From contig JAYSSR010000083.1 in assembly GCA_043720395.1 (NCBI GenBank), forward strand, positions 5,030 through 69,029: 64,000 bases of DNA, written 5' to 3'. A program made the translations under genes and the position numbers. The notes beneath the pieces are model-generated. The model was not told the DNA's origin and did not search any database. It saw nothing but the letters and a program-made list of their open reading frames with translations. This document shows, one piece after another, positions 8,427 through 16,715 of the stretch. This DNA is from JANOYY01 sp043720395. Lineage in GTDB: Bacteria > Actinomycetota > Acidimicrobiia > Acidimicrobiales > JANYDT01. Within the stretch, counting starts at the first letter, position 1, and each line of letters opens with the position of its first letter.

Positions 8427-10521
8427 TCGACACCGGCACCGCGGACATCCGCGGCATCGCACTGATTGCCTGAAGGTCGGTGTCCATGCTCAGCAGGATG
8501 TTGACGTTCGTACCGGCCGTTTCGGCATCACCCGGTAGGCCACCGAATCCGTGCGTCATCGAAACGACGCCGGGTCGCATGCTGGCGTCGGCCGTGGCAT
8601 GGGCGAAGAGGGTGCCGTGCGCCGAGGTGACCGACACCAGTGCCTTGTCCGCGACCCCGAGAGAGCCGAGGTCATCGGGATGCAGAAAGCAGACGTTGGT
8701 CGTTGGCGTGCCGAGAGCCGGGATGTGTTTGCCGAGGGTGTTCATCGTGGCCTTCGACCGTCGCACGACGAGCCGGAACGGACGAGCATCGTCGGTGGCC
8801 ATGCCGGCACCACTCGCGGCGCACCGAAGTTCGTCGGCAACGTCCGTGGGCATCACGTCGAAGCGCGCTGTGCTCGTCGCATCGGCAGGCGCGGCCAGTC
8901 GCTCGGCCAACTCCTCGAACATCTTCCCGTGGGGATGCTGTTTCACCACGTCCAGCGGCACCCGTGCACGGGAAGCGAGCGACGCCAACACCTCGTCGGT
9001 TGTCGACATCGCATCGCCCGGCGCATACTCGCGTCCGCCGACCTTCAGCGTGTGTCCGCCTGCCCAAGCGAGGCGGAGAAAGAACTCCCAGTCGTCGATC
9101 AACGCAGCGGGCCGGGGGAGTAGCGCCGGTGTGTATTGGGCGAACGGTTGGTCGAAGAGGGTTTCGTAGGCGCGTGTCGTATCCGGTCGTTCCAAATGCA
9201 TCAGCGGTGCGATCACGTAGTGCGCGAGTCGAGCGGTCTCCGACAGGAACGGGTCGACGGTGACGAGCAGTTCGAGCGACGACAGCGCCTCGACGACCTT
9301 CGCCTGTCCGGGGATCGACGCCGCCGGGTTGCCGCCCGACACGACGAGGGCCCGTAGTCGATCGTCTCCCGGTCGTGTGATCTCGTCGGCGAGCGTCGCC
9401 GCCGGGATCTGACCCTGGAGGAGTCCATAACCGGAACCGCTCTTGTAGCCCTCCTCCCACGTTCGGTCGGGCCCGATCACCTCCGCACGCGGTGCCTTCC
9501 CACTCCCGAGGACGGCGGCACCGGCGACTGCTTCGCCTTCGGTCGGGAAACGTCCGCAGACAACGTTCATCGTCTGGATGAGATGCTCGGCGACGTTGGC
9601 CCACGGTGCCATGTCGGGGCCCGTGCCGCTCGTGGCCATGCCGCGCCGGGCCTCACCGAAAAGTCGCGTCGCTGCCTCCACATCGTCGGCCGACACGCCA
9701 CACGCGGACGCCACGAACGCCTGTGTGAACGGTTCAATCGCGGCTCGCAATTCGCTCAAGCCGTTGACCCAACGATCGCAGAATTCGGTGTCGATGAGAC
9801 TGTTCTGGATCAGTCCGTTGAGCAGGCCTGCGAAGAGGACAGCATCGGTGCCCGGGATGATCTGCAGATGGATGTCGGCGTGCGTAGCGACCTCGGTCCG
9901 ACGTGGGTCAACGACGATGAGGCGAAGGCCCTTCCGTTTGAGTTCCTGGAGCCGACGGAACCCGTCGTGGATCGGAAAGCCCGTGAACACGCCACCCTGC
10001 ATGGACACGAGCGGGTTGGTCCCGGCGAGCAGCCACACGTCGGAGTCAGCGAAGCGTTGGCCACCCGCGGCCCACCTACCGAGACGCCCCTCTGCCACCC
10101 ACTTGGCCGACTGGTCGACCGTCATGGAGGAGAACGTCCGCTGCGATCCAATCGTGCGCCACCACGCGTTCGCGAACGGACCCGTGAGCGACGCGTACGC
10201 CGCCTGCGTCCCCGAGTAGAAGCCGACGGCGTCGGGTCCGTGAGCGTCGATGATGTCGCGCAGACGTCCACTGATCTCCTCGACCGCGGCGTCCGCAGAG
10301 ATGGCGACGCGTTCGCTGCCCCCGCCCTCGCTGCGCAGCGACGTAAGCAGGCGGTGCGGGTCGGCGTGGATGTCGCCGATGTGTCGACCCTTGATGCACG
10401 TGAACCCACGAGTCAAGGCGTGGTCCTGATCGCCGGCGACCGCTACGACCTTCCCGTCAACGATGTTGACCAGGAGGCCACAAGTGGCAGGACACAGTCG
10501 GCAATACGTCGTTGTCTGCAT
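8413..10521 (-). CDS. molybdopterin oxidoreductase (bis-MGD, formate dehydrogenase/nitrate reductase family)
   Basis: 702 residues. The N-terminal 4Fe-4S motif has cysteines at 7, 10, 14 and 42 (YCRLCPATCG, then FTCIKG). Next come the molybdopterin-binding segments, including the SSMTVDQSAKW region where the metal-ligand residue is expected, LLAGTNPLVS and VVDPRRTE; the C-terminal dinucleotide-binding domain includes PFRLVVRRSKATMNT and FLHPDDLGSLG. There is no Tat signal, so the enzyme is cytoplasmic. No electron-transfer subunit is encoded nearby, as in stand-alone oxidoreductases of this group. The substrate is unknown. Confidence 0.9.
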   Translation of the reverse strand: MQTTTYCRLCPATCGLLVNIVDGKVVAVAGDQDHALTRGFTCIKGRHIGDIHADPHRLLTSLRSEGGGSERVAISADAAVEEISGRLRDIIDAHGPDAVGFYSGTQAAYASLTGPFANAWWRTIGSQRTFSSMTVDQSAKWVAEGRLGRWAAGGQRFADSDVWLLAGTNPLVSMQGGVFTGFPIHDGFRRLQELKRKGLRLIVVDPRRTEVATHADIHLQIIPGTDAVLFAGLLNGLIQNSLIDTEFCDRWVNGLSELRAAIEPFTQAFVASACGVSADDVEAATRLFGEARRGMATSGTGPDMAPWANVAEHLIQTMNVVCGRFPTEGEAVAGAAVLGSGKAPRAEVIGPDRTWEEGYKSGSGYGLLQGQIPAATLADEITRPGDDRLRALVVSGGNPAASIPGQAKVVEALSSLELLVTVDPFLSETARLAHYVIAPLMHLERPDTTRAYETLFDQPFAQYTPALLPRPAALIDDWEFFLRLAWAGGHTLKVGGREYAPGDAMSTTDEVLASLASRARVPLDVVKQHPHGKMFEELAERLAAPADATSTARFDVMPTDVADELRCAASGAGMATDDARPFRLVVRRSKATMNTLGKHIPALGTPTTNVCFLHPDDLGSLGVADKALVSVTSAHGTLFAHATADASMRPGVVSMTHGFGGLPGDAETAGTNVNILLSMDTDLQAISAMPRMSAVPVSIKPA

Positions 10522-10780
10522 AGTGCATCAGCTTGTCAGACGCTCCCGGCGGGCACGACCCACTCGGTCGGTTGGTCGGTTACTGCAGCGTTGTCTATGA
10601 GAAACCGCGCCACCGCTAGTGTCTCGCGCTCGGGTGCTCGTCCGATCCGCCGCAGCACTGAGTCCGTTCGGTCCTCGACCGTCGGACGTCAAAACCTGGC
10701 AGGCGATTGTGCCCGCTCGTGGACTGGAAAGGCGGCCGTTGAGCAATCAACCATCATCCGACACGAACTCTTCGTGGTCG

Positions 10781-11002
10781 AAGCAGATCTTCGCGGTCAC
10801 TTTGTTTGTGGTCGATCTCGCGGCGTCGAAGCGGTTCTACGAGAAGGCGTTCGGGCTGCCTGCGGTGTTCGAGACCGAGAATTCCGCGGTGCAGGGAATC
10901 GAACTTCTCAACGGGCCGATCGATCGTTGGTGGGGTCCACGCACGGCGAGCTTCAGCGACCTCGACGGTCATGTGTGGGAGATCGCTACCCACGTTCGAT
11001 GA
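10781..11002 (+). pseudogene. VOC superfamily gene with in-frame internal deletion
   Basis: The frame starts with a good VOC N-terminus (KQIFAVTLFVVDLAASKRF, then AFGLPAVFETENSAV) and jumps directly to GIELLNGPIDRWWGPRTASF and DGHVWEIA, the normal C-terminal end. About 50-60 residues that normally lie between are missing with the frame kept, so half of each beta-alpha-beta unit is lost. No convincing start codon with a ribosome site is seen; upstream codons in the frame (from 10619) have no resemblance to the family. The 260 nt between the oxidoreductase start and this remnant show nothing else. Confidence 0.6.
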
Positions 11003-11007
11003 ACGAC

Positions 11008-11043
11008 TTGGCCGAATCTCAGCAATTGGCCGAATCTCAGCAA
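11008..11043. repeat. 18-bp tandem duplication
   Basis: The 18-mer TTGGCCGAATCTCAGCAA occurs twice in succession (11008-11025 and 11026-11043). It sits between the VOC remnant and the PhyH-family gene. In the frame of ATG 10999 it would encode LAESQQ twice, but that frame does not lead into the PhyH protein. Confidence 0.9.
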
Positions 11044-11120
11044 TTGAATGCCGACGGGTTGAGTTTCCGGACGATTTCGCTGCATGGGCGCAGGTCGGTT
11101 GCCGCTTCTACGATGCGCAG

Positions 11121-11996
11121 ATGGGGCTGCACCATTTCCCGCCGGACGCTGACCCGTCGATGGTCGTGGGCCATCTGCGTGCACACGGATGCGCCATCGT
11201 CGATGACGTCGCCGACGCTGCTCTACTCGATCAGCTCGAACGCGAGGTCTTGCCGTTTGTCGAGCGTTCGGCCCATGGTCGCGATGTGTACGACGGTCGC
11301 CGCACGCGTCGAACGGGCGCACTGATCGCGCGGTGTCCTTCCTCTCCTGGCCTCGTGATGCATCCGATGACGCTCGGTGTAGCGAAGGCGTTCCTGTCGC
11401 ATGTGAGCGCGATGCAGCTGCATCTCACGCAGCTGATCTCGATCGAACCGGGTGAGACGGCGCAGAAGCTCCATCGGGATCAGATGGCGTTCGACTTCTA
11501 CCCGTTCCCGCCCGACTACCACGTGCAGTGCAACACGATGTGGGCGCTCACCGACTTCACGGCCGACAACGGTGCGACGCATGTCGTGCCGGACAGCTCC
11601 ACCGTCAGCGACGCCGCTGCCGCGAGCCTGCCCGAGTTCCAGGCCGAGATGCGACGCGGCAGCGTCCTGTTCTACGACGGCAAGGTCGTCCATGGTGGGG
11701 GAGCGAACCGCTCGGACGCGGTGCGTCGGGGTGTCAACATCACCTATTCGGTCGGCTGGGTACGTCAGGAGGAGAACCAGTTCCTCGCGTGCCCGCCAGA
11801 GATCGCGCGGACGCTCGACGATGATCTCCTGCGTCTCATGGGCTACCAGCAGGGTGCGTTCGCGCTCGGCTATGTCGGTGATCAACAGGACCCGTTGGCG
11901 GCGCTGCGAGGCACCGAGGGCAAGGTGAAAGTGATCGGTGAATTCGCTGAACACAACGATGGGGCGGCAGGGTTTGTCGCGGGGATTGCGCAATGA
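11121..11996 (+). CDS. phytanoyl-CoA dioxygenase (PhyH) family protein
   Basis: 291 residues from ATG 11121 (MGLHHFPPDADPSM). This is an Fe(II)/2-oxoglutarate dioxygenase: the metal triad is H118-x-D120 in KLHRDQMAF and H191 in KVVHGGGANRSD, with R197 for 2-oxoglutarate. Strand pattern and length (about 280-300) fit the family, which hydroxylates fatty acyl-CoA or small metabolites. The frame is open further upstream, but the codons before 11121 look unrelated; no ribosome site is obvious. The stop overlaps the start of the next gene (ATGA), so they form an operon. Confidence 0.85.
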   Translation: MGLHHFPPDADPSMVVGHLRAHGCAIVDDVADAALLDQLEREVLPFVERSAHGRDVYDGRRTRRTGALIARCPSSPGLVMHPMTLGVAKAFLSHVSAMQLHLTQLISIEPGETAQKLHRDQMAFDFYPFPPDYHVQCNTMWALTDFTADNGATHVVPDSSTVSDAAAASLPEFQAEMRRGSVLFYDGKVVHGGGANRSDAVRRGVNITYSVGWVRQEENQFLACPPEIARTLDDDLLRLMGYQQGAFALGYVGDQQDPLAALRGTEGKVKVIGEFAEHNDGAAGFVAGIAQ

Positions 11997-12841
11997 CCGA
12001 GCTCGTCATTCACGCCGACGACGTTGGTATGTGCCACGGGGCGAACTGTGCGTTCGTCGAACTGTCACACGCGGGCACGATCACGAGTGGTTCGGTCATG
12101 GTGCCGTGCCCATGGTTCCCTGAGATCGCGGAACTCGCTGCGGGTGATCCATCGCTCGACGTGGGCGTGCACCTCACGCTCAACGCGGAGAAGTCGCACT
12201 ATCGCTGGCGGCCGGTGAGCAACGCGTCGCAGGCGTCGGGGCTGATCGACGCCGATGGGTATCTGTGGCGCACCGTGTCGAGCGTCCGTGCACATGCCCA
12301 TCCGGACGCTGTCGAGTTGGAGTGGCGCGCGCAGATCGACCGTGCGCTGGCGGCCGGCATCGACGTGACCCATCTCGACGCGCACATGGGCTCCGCGCTC
12401 GCTCCCGAATGGTGTGAGCGCTTCGTTGCCATCGGTGTGGAGTACGGCGTGCCGATCGTCATCACGGCGACGCTCGCTGGCTACGCCCCGCACAATCACC
12501 TGGCGGGAGTCGACGAGAGTGCCTTCGCGCCGTTCGTCGACACGGCCCGAGCGGCCGGGCTGCACGCGTTCGACATGGTGCTGGAGACGGACTTCGGCCG
12601 TCCGTCCGCCGCTGCGGTCGACTATCGGACGCTGCTCGGGACCGTGCGTGGCGACCTCGCGTTCTGCGCGTTCCACCCAAACGCGCCCGGCGAGGTCGAG
12701 ATGATCGAGCCGGGCACCAGCCACGTGCGCACCGATGAGTACGCGCTGTTCTCGACGCGCGCCTGGTCGGAATGGCTCGTCCAGCAGCCGTTCAGCCTGA
12801 TCGGCATGCGCGTGTTGCGCGATCGTTATCGGGCCAGGTGA
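11993..12841 (+). CDS. ChbG/YdjC-like carbohydrate deacetylase family protein
   Basis: 282 residues. The metal site starts at once: IHADDVGMCHGAN, with D9-D10 in the HADD motif, then DVGVHLTLN and THLDAHMG with the expected histidines, and FCAFHPN near the C-terminus. ChbG removes an acetyl group from diacetylchitobiose; other family members have unknown sugar substrates. It overlaps the PhyH-family gene by four bases, so the two are translated together. The fold and motifs are clear, the substrate is not. Confidence 0.88.
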   Translation: MTELVIHADDVGMCHGANCAFVELSHAGTITSGSVMVPCPWFPEIAELAAGDPSLDVGVHLTLNAEKSHYRWRPVSNASQASGLIDADGYLWRTVSSVRAHAHPDAVELEWRAQIDRALAAGIDVTHLDAHMGSALAPEWCERFVAIGVEYGVPIVITATLAGYAPHNHLAGVDESAFAPFVDTARAAGLHAFDMVLETDFGRPSAAAVDYRTLLGTVRGDLAFCAFHPNAPGEVEMIEPGTSHVRTDEYALFSTRAWSEWLVQQPFSLIGMRVLRDRYRAR

Positions 12842-12875
12842 GCGGTTTCGCAGCGCAAGGGCGTCACTCGCCCGG

Positions 12876-12940
12876 CAATGTCGCCCACTATCGACTGAAA
12901 TCGCGGCTCGCTCTCGAAGTTCGTTGACTGGGCGACATTG
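12876..12940. repeat. 12-bp inverted repeat after the PhyH-ChbG operon
   Basis: CAATGTCGCCCA at 12876-12887 is matched perfectly by its reverse complement at 12929-12940, with 41 bases between. It lies 35 nt after the deacetylase stop and just outside the decayed LLM gene. It may be a long-loop terminator or the trace of an excised element. Confidence 0.6.
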
Positions 12941-12968
12941 AGATGGTGGCGGCGGGAGGCTTGCTCGC

Positions 12969-13316
12969 TCAGACGTGGTGCGGATTGGCGGTGTCGTCCG
13001 CGCTGGCCAGTGTCGTCAGCGGAATCGAAGTCGAACTGTTCGCCGTGATGCTCGAAAGGCTGGCCGCGAATCGACGCTCGAAGGATTTCGATCGACTCCT
13101 CATAGCGCCCCCGGCGCGAGCCGAACTCGACGCCGAGCAGGAAGGGCCCTGCGACACGTCGTGCGTTCTCGTCGTCGGGTGCTCGCTCCCGTAGTCGAGC
13201 GGCAGCACGATGTGCTCGCCCAGCCAGAGCGAATCGAACCCAGTTTCGTCGGCGGCCTTGGCGAGCCCGATCAGTTCCGATGCTGCGATGTTGTAGGTGC
13301 AGAGGCCGACGTTCAC
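12969..13316 (-). pseudogene. F420/LLM-class oxidoreductase remnant
   Basis: From a GTG at 13316 the frame reads VNVGLCTYNIAASELIG, then ETGFDSLWLGEHIVLP and GSEHPTT, a normal LLM N-terminus. After that the family resemblance moves to another frame: ARRVAGPFLLGVEFGSRR, then RYEESIEILRA and FEHHGEQFDFD, which are later LLM segments brought close together. At least two internal deletions and one frameshift are needed to explain this. Roughly two thirds of the usual 280-300 residues are missing. Not functional. Confidence 0.7.
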
Positions 13317-13326
13317 GAAGCGCTCG

Positions 13327-14640
13327 TCAGTGACGTGCGATCGATCCCTGCCCGGCCTCGATCTCTGCGATCACGTCCGCGAATTTGGCCGCGGCCTCTG
13401 CGCGGAGACGCGGGATATGACGCGTCGGGAACAAGCCGTCTGTGGCCTTGTGATCCTTCAAGATCTGTGTGGCGAGCGTGACCTTGTGCACCTCGGTCGG
13501 GCCGTCGGCCAGACCCATGTGGAACGACTCCATCACCCAGGCTGCGAACGGCATCTCGTGGCTGATACCGAGCGACCCGTGGATCTGAAGACCTCGTGAC
13601 GCAACGTCGTGCAAGACCTGTGGCATCGCCGCCTTCACGGCCGAGATGTCGGCTCGCACTCGCTGGTAGTCGTTGTACTTGTCGATACGCCATGCGGTCC
13701 TGAGCACGAGCAGACGGAACTGCTCGATCTGAATCCACGAGTCGGCGATCATCGCCTGCACGAGCTGTTTGCGTCCCAGGAGTTCGCCCTTGGTCGTGCG
13801 AGAAAGCGCCCGCTCGCAGATCATCCCGAATGCCTCCTTGACGAGTCCGACGGTGCGCATCGCGTGGTGGATACGTCCGCCGCCGAGCCTGGTCTGCGCG
13901 ACGAGGAAGCCCTGGCCGCGCTCGCCGAGGATGTGGTCGGCCGGGATGCGTACGTCGGTGTAGCGCACGTAGGGGTGCGTGCCGTCCTCCTCGGGGTGCC
14001 CGTACACGCCGACCTTGCGGATGATCTCGATGCCCGGCGTGCCGATCGGCACGACGAACATCGACATCCTCTTGTGGGCGGGCGCGTCGGGTTCGGTCAC
14101 GGCCAGCACGATTAGGAACGACGCGAAATTCGCATGGGATGTGAACCACTTCTCGCCGTTGATCACCCAGCTGTCACCGTCACGCACTGCCGTGGTGATG
14201 AACTGCGTCGGATCGGCACCTCCCTGCGGTTCGGTCATCGAGAACGCGGACACGATTTCGTTGCGCAGCAACGGTGCGAGGTACTGCTCCTTGAGCATGG
14301 ATGTGCCGTAGTGGGCGAGAATCTCACCGTTGCCGGAGTCGGGTGCCTGGCAGCCGAACACGATCGACGCGCTGTGGGAGCGTCCGAGGATCTCGTTCAT
14401 CAGCGCGAGCTTCACCTGGCCGTATCCCTGGCCGCCGAGGTGCGGGCCAAGGTGGCACGCCCATAGGCCTCGGTCGCGGACCTGCGCCTGGAGCGGCGGG
14501 ATCAGCTTCTGGCGCAGCGGGTCCTTCAGGTCGTACGCGTGCTTAATAACCTTGTCGACCGGTTCGATCTCGTTGCGGACGAACGTGTCCACCCAGTCCA
14601 GCTCTACCTGGTACTCCGGATCAGTCTCAAAATCCCACAT
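13327..14640 (-). CDS. acyl-CoA dehydrogenase
   Basis: 437 residues, slightly longer than the usual 380-410. It oxidises an acyl-CoA to the 2,3-enoyl-CoA using FAD. Visible landmarks: the FAD/substrate segment AFSMTEPQGGADPTQF near residue 137, WVINGEKWFTSHANFASF, HHAMRTVGLVKEAF, and the C-terminal IHGSLGISHEMPFAAWVM. It is close to the broad ACAD11/FadE-type group with an extended N-terminus. Its start lies just beside a seven-base tandem repeat, and its stop is 11 nt from the LLM remnant. Confidence 0.92.
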   Translation of the reverse strand: MWDFETDPEYQVELDWVDTFVRNEIEPVDKVIKHAYDLKDPLRQKLIPPLQAQVRDRGLWACHLGPHLGGQGYGQVKLALMNEILGRSHSASIVFGCQAPDSGNGEILAHYGTSMLKEQYLAPLLRNEIVSAFSMTEPQGGADPTQFITTAVRDGDSWVINGEKWFTSHANFASFLIVLAVTEPDAPAHKRMSMFVVPIGTPGIEIIRKVGVYGHPEEDGTHPYVRYTDVRIPADHILGERGQGFLVAQTRLGGGRIHHAMRTVGLVKEAFGMICERALSRTTKGELLGRKQLVQAMIADSWIQIEQFRLLVLRTAWRIDKYNDYQRVRADISAVKAAMPQVLHDVASRGLQIHGSLGISHEMPFAAWVMESFHMGLADGPTEVHKVTLATQILKDHKATDGLFPTRHIPRLRAEAAAKFADVIAEIEAGQGSIARH

Positions 14641-14664
14641 GGGTCATTCCTGCTCTCGTGTTGG

Positions 14665-14700
14665 TCGTGTGTCGTGTGTCGTGTGTCGTGTGTCGTGTCG
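14665..14700. repeat. 7-bp tandem repeat (TCGTGTG, about five copies)
   Basis: Five near-perfect copies of TCGTGTG follow each other 24 nt upstream of the acyl-CoA dehydrogenase start, in its probable 5' leader or promoter. The copy number could vary by slippage and change the spacing of promoter elements; this is a possibility, not shown. Confidence 0.9.
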
Positions 14701-14750
14701 CTTCCACGACGTTTGCTCGGCTGTTGCACGAGTTGTTCCCGCGGCTTTGC

Positions 14751-14825
14751 TCGCGGTACATCCGGTGCGGTTGCGGTGCGTTCGGGCGCACCTTTTACAC
14801 CGCGAACGCCCCGGTTGTACCGCGA
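14751..14825 (-). repeat. 75-bp palindromic repeat, copy A (reverse orientation)
   Basis: One of four copies of a 75-bp element in the window (others at 19596, 34028, 34140). Its ends are 15-nt inverted arms, TCGCGGTACAACCGG and CCGGATGTACCGCGA, differing at one position, and a second inner pair CGGTGC/GCACCG allows a nested hairpin. This copy lies on the minus strand, directly where the SDR pseudogene stops resembling its family. Confidence 0.9.
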
Positions 14826-15397
14826 CGATGGGGCTGGCCACGTCCGACGCACCCGGTGCCCACGTTCCACACCGGGTGCCGTCTCGTCCGAACTCCATGG
14901 CGGCACCTTTGTTCATGCCACGAACGGCCCACTTGCCAGCTGTGTAGCTCGCCATGTTGGGGTGGCCCCGCAGGCCCGCGAGCGATGAGATGTTCACGAT
15001 CGCTCCGCCGCCATTGCGCTTCATTGCCGACGCCACGCTCGCAATTCCCAGCCATGTGCCAACGAGGTTGACATCGATGACGCGCCGGAAACCCGCCTCG
15101 TCGCGGTCTTCGATCGGGCCGAACTGCACGATTCCCGCATTGTTCACGAGCACCTTCAGCGGGCCGAGCGTCGAAGCCAGGGCGAAAGCAGCGTCCCAAT
15201 CCGCGGACGACGTCACGTCCAGGTGAACGTAGCGGAACCGACCCACCCAACGACCCAGGCGGTGGCCACACCGTCTTGGTCGAGGACGTCGCCGGACACG
15301 ACGAGTGCCCCTCCTGCGCGAACGCGGCGACGCACGCGGCACCGAGCCCACGAGCGCCACCGCTGACGACTACGGCCTGGCCATCGAAGCGTCCCAT
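14826..15397 (-). pseudogene. short-chain dehydrogenase, frameshifted and lacking its C-terminus
   Basis: The gene starts at 15397 with a normal SDR N-terminus, MGRFDGQAVVVSGGARGLG (cofactor glycines). Near 15300 the frame changes (a neighbouring frame reads SGDVLDQDGVAT) and it changes again near 15240, after which RYVHLDVTSSADWDA, LVNNAGIVQFG, NISSLAGLRG and YTAGKWAV follow, with the catalytic Tyr-x-x-x-Lys pair. Resemblance fades after EFGRDGTR (about 14880), right next to repeat copy A. The C-terminal third is missing. Confidence 0.75.
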
Positions 15398-15522
15398 GCG
15401 GGCACGCTACCGGCCGAATCACCACCCGAGCTATTCCTCATGAGGATATCTTGAATGTCAGGCGACGTCCGGGTAGAGTCGACCCGGCCGCGACACGAAC
15501 GCCACGAGCAAGGGGAACAGCC

Positions 15523-16695
15523 ATGAGCGCAGTCAGCACCGACACCCGCATCATTGACACCGATACCCACGTGGTCGAGCCGCCCGACCTTTGGACGTCG
15601 CGCATGTCGACCAAGTGGGGCGACAAGGTGCCCCATGTCCGCTGGGACGCGTCGACCGAGGACGAGGGCTGGTTCTCCGGCACCACACGCATGGGCACGT
15701 GCGGCAGCGCCGCGATGGCCGGTTGGCACGAGTATCCGCCGCTACATCCGCGCCACTTCAGCGATACAGACCCAACCGCCTCTGATCCGCACCTACGGCT
15801 CAAGATGATGGACGCGAACGGCATTCACGCGCAGATGCTGTACCCAAACGTCGCCGTGTTCAACGCGAAGACGATTGTCGACATGCATGACCCGGAGCTG
15901 CAGGTCGGCATGATCCGGGCGTACAACGACTACCTGACCGACTGGCACACGATCGCTCCCGGACGCTTCATCGCGATCGGCAGTCTCCCGTTCTGGGACC
16001 TCGACGAAACGCTGAAGGAGGTGGAGCGGGTTGCTGCCGCAGGTCATCGAGGTGTCGCGTTCACACAGGACCCGAAGCACTTCGGGCTGCCGGATCTCAC
16101 GGATCGCTACTGGGACCCGTTGTGGGCGTCGGCGCAGGAGAAGCAGCTGCCGATCAACTTCCACATCGCGTCGGGAAATCTCGACATCATGTCGGGTCAC
16201 AACCCGCAGAATGGGAAGCACGCAAACTACGCGGCCATGGGTGTGTCGTTCTTCATGGGGAACGCTCGCACGCTGGCATTGCTCACGACCGGTGGTATCT
16301 GCCACCGGTTCCCGAAGCTCGACTTCGTAAGCGTGGAGAGCGGTATTGGATGGATCCCGTTCGCACTGGAGAGTCTCGATTGGCAGTGGAAGAACTGCGG
16401 TGTGCACCTCGAACATCCCGAATACGACCTGTTGCCGAGCGAGTATTTCAGGCGCCAGATCTACGGATGCTTCTGGTTCGAGCGAGATTCGGCCACCCAT
16501 GCGATCGAGCAGCTCGGCCCTGACAACATCTTCTACGAGACCGACTACCCGCACCCCACCTCGATGTCTCCGGGTCCGGCAACCGCCGCGCAGGCCCCGC
16601 AGGACTACCTCCGCGACACCTTCGGCCAGCACGACGATGCCACGATGCGCAAGATCCTCCACGACAACGCAGCCCGCGTGTACCACCTCGACTGA
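15523..16695 (+). CDS. amidohydrolase-2 family protein (TIM-barrel metal hydrolase or decarboxylase)
   Basis: 390 residues from ATG 15523, preceded by a strong AAGGGGA site eight bases upstream. The metal motif D14-T-H16 (IDTDTHVVEP) opens the barrel; GVAFTQDPKHFG, FHIASGN and YETDYPHPTSM with the final metal aspartate follow. The amidohydrolase-2 group contains ACMSD-like decarboxylases and hydrolases, common next to CoA-transferase genes in actinobacteria that degrade aromatic or steroid-like compounds. It is followed 20 nt later by two CaiB genes, suggesting a single transcript. Confidence 0.9.
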   Translation: MSAVSTDTRIIDTDTHVVEPPDLWTSRMSTKWGDKVPHVRWDASTEDEGWFSGTTRMGTCGSAAMAGWHEYPPLHPRHFSDTDPTASDPHLRLKMMDANGIHAQMLYPNVAVFNAKTIVDMHDPELQVGMIRAYNDYLTDWHTIAPGRFIAIGSLPFWDLDETLKEVERVAAAGHRGVAFTQDPKHFGLPDLTDRYWDPLWASAQEKQLPINFHIASGNLDIMSGHNPQNGKHANYAAMGVSFFMGNARTLALLTTGGICHRFPKLDFVSVESGIGWIPFALESLDWQWKNCGVHLEHPEYDLLPSEYFRRQIYGCFWFERDSATHAIEQLGPDNIFYETDYPHPTSMSPGPATAAQAPQDYLRDTFGQHDDATMRKILHDNAARVYHLD

Positions 16696-16715
16696 CACGA
16701 ACGATTGACACCTGC

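Noticed and set aside
9583..11325. A 580-codon open frame on the plus strand
   Set aside because: It is antisense to the molybdopterin oxidoreductase and has no domain resemblance.
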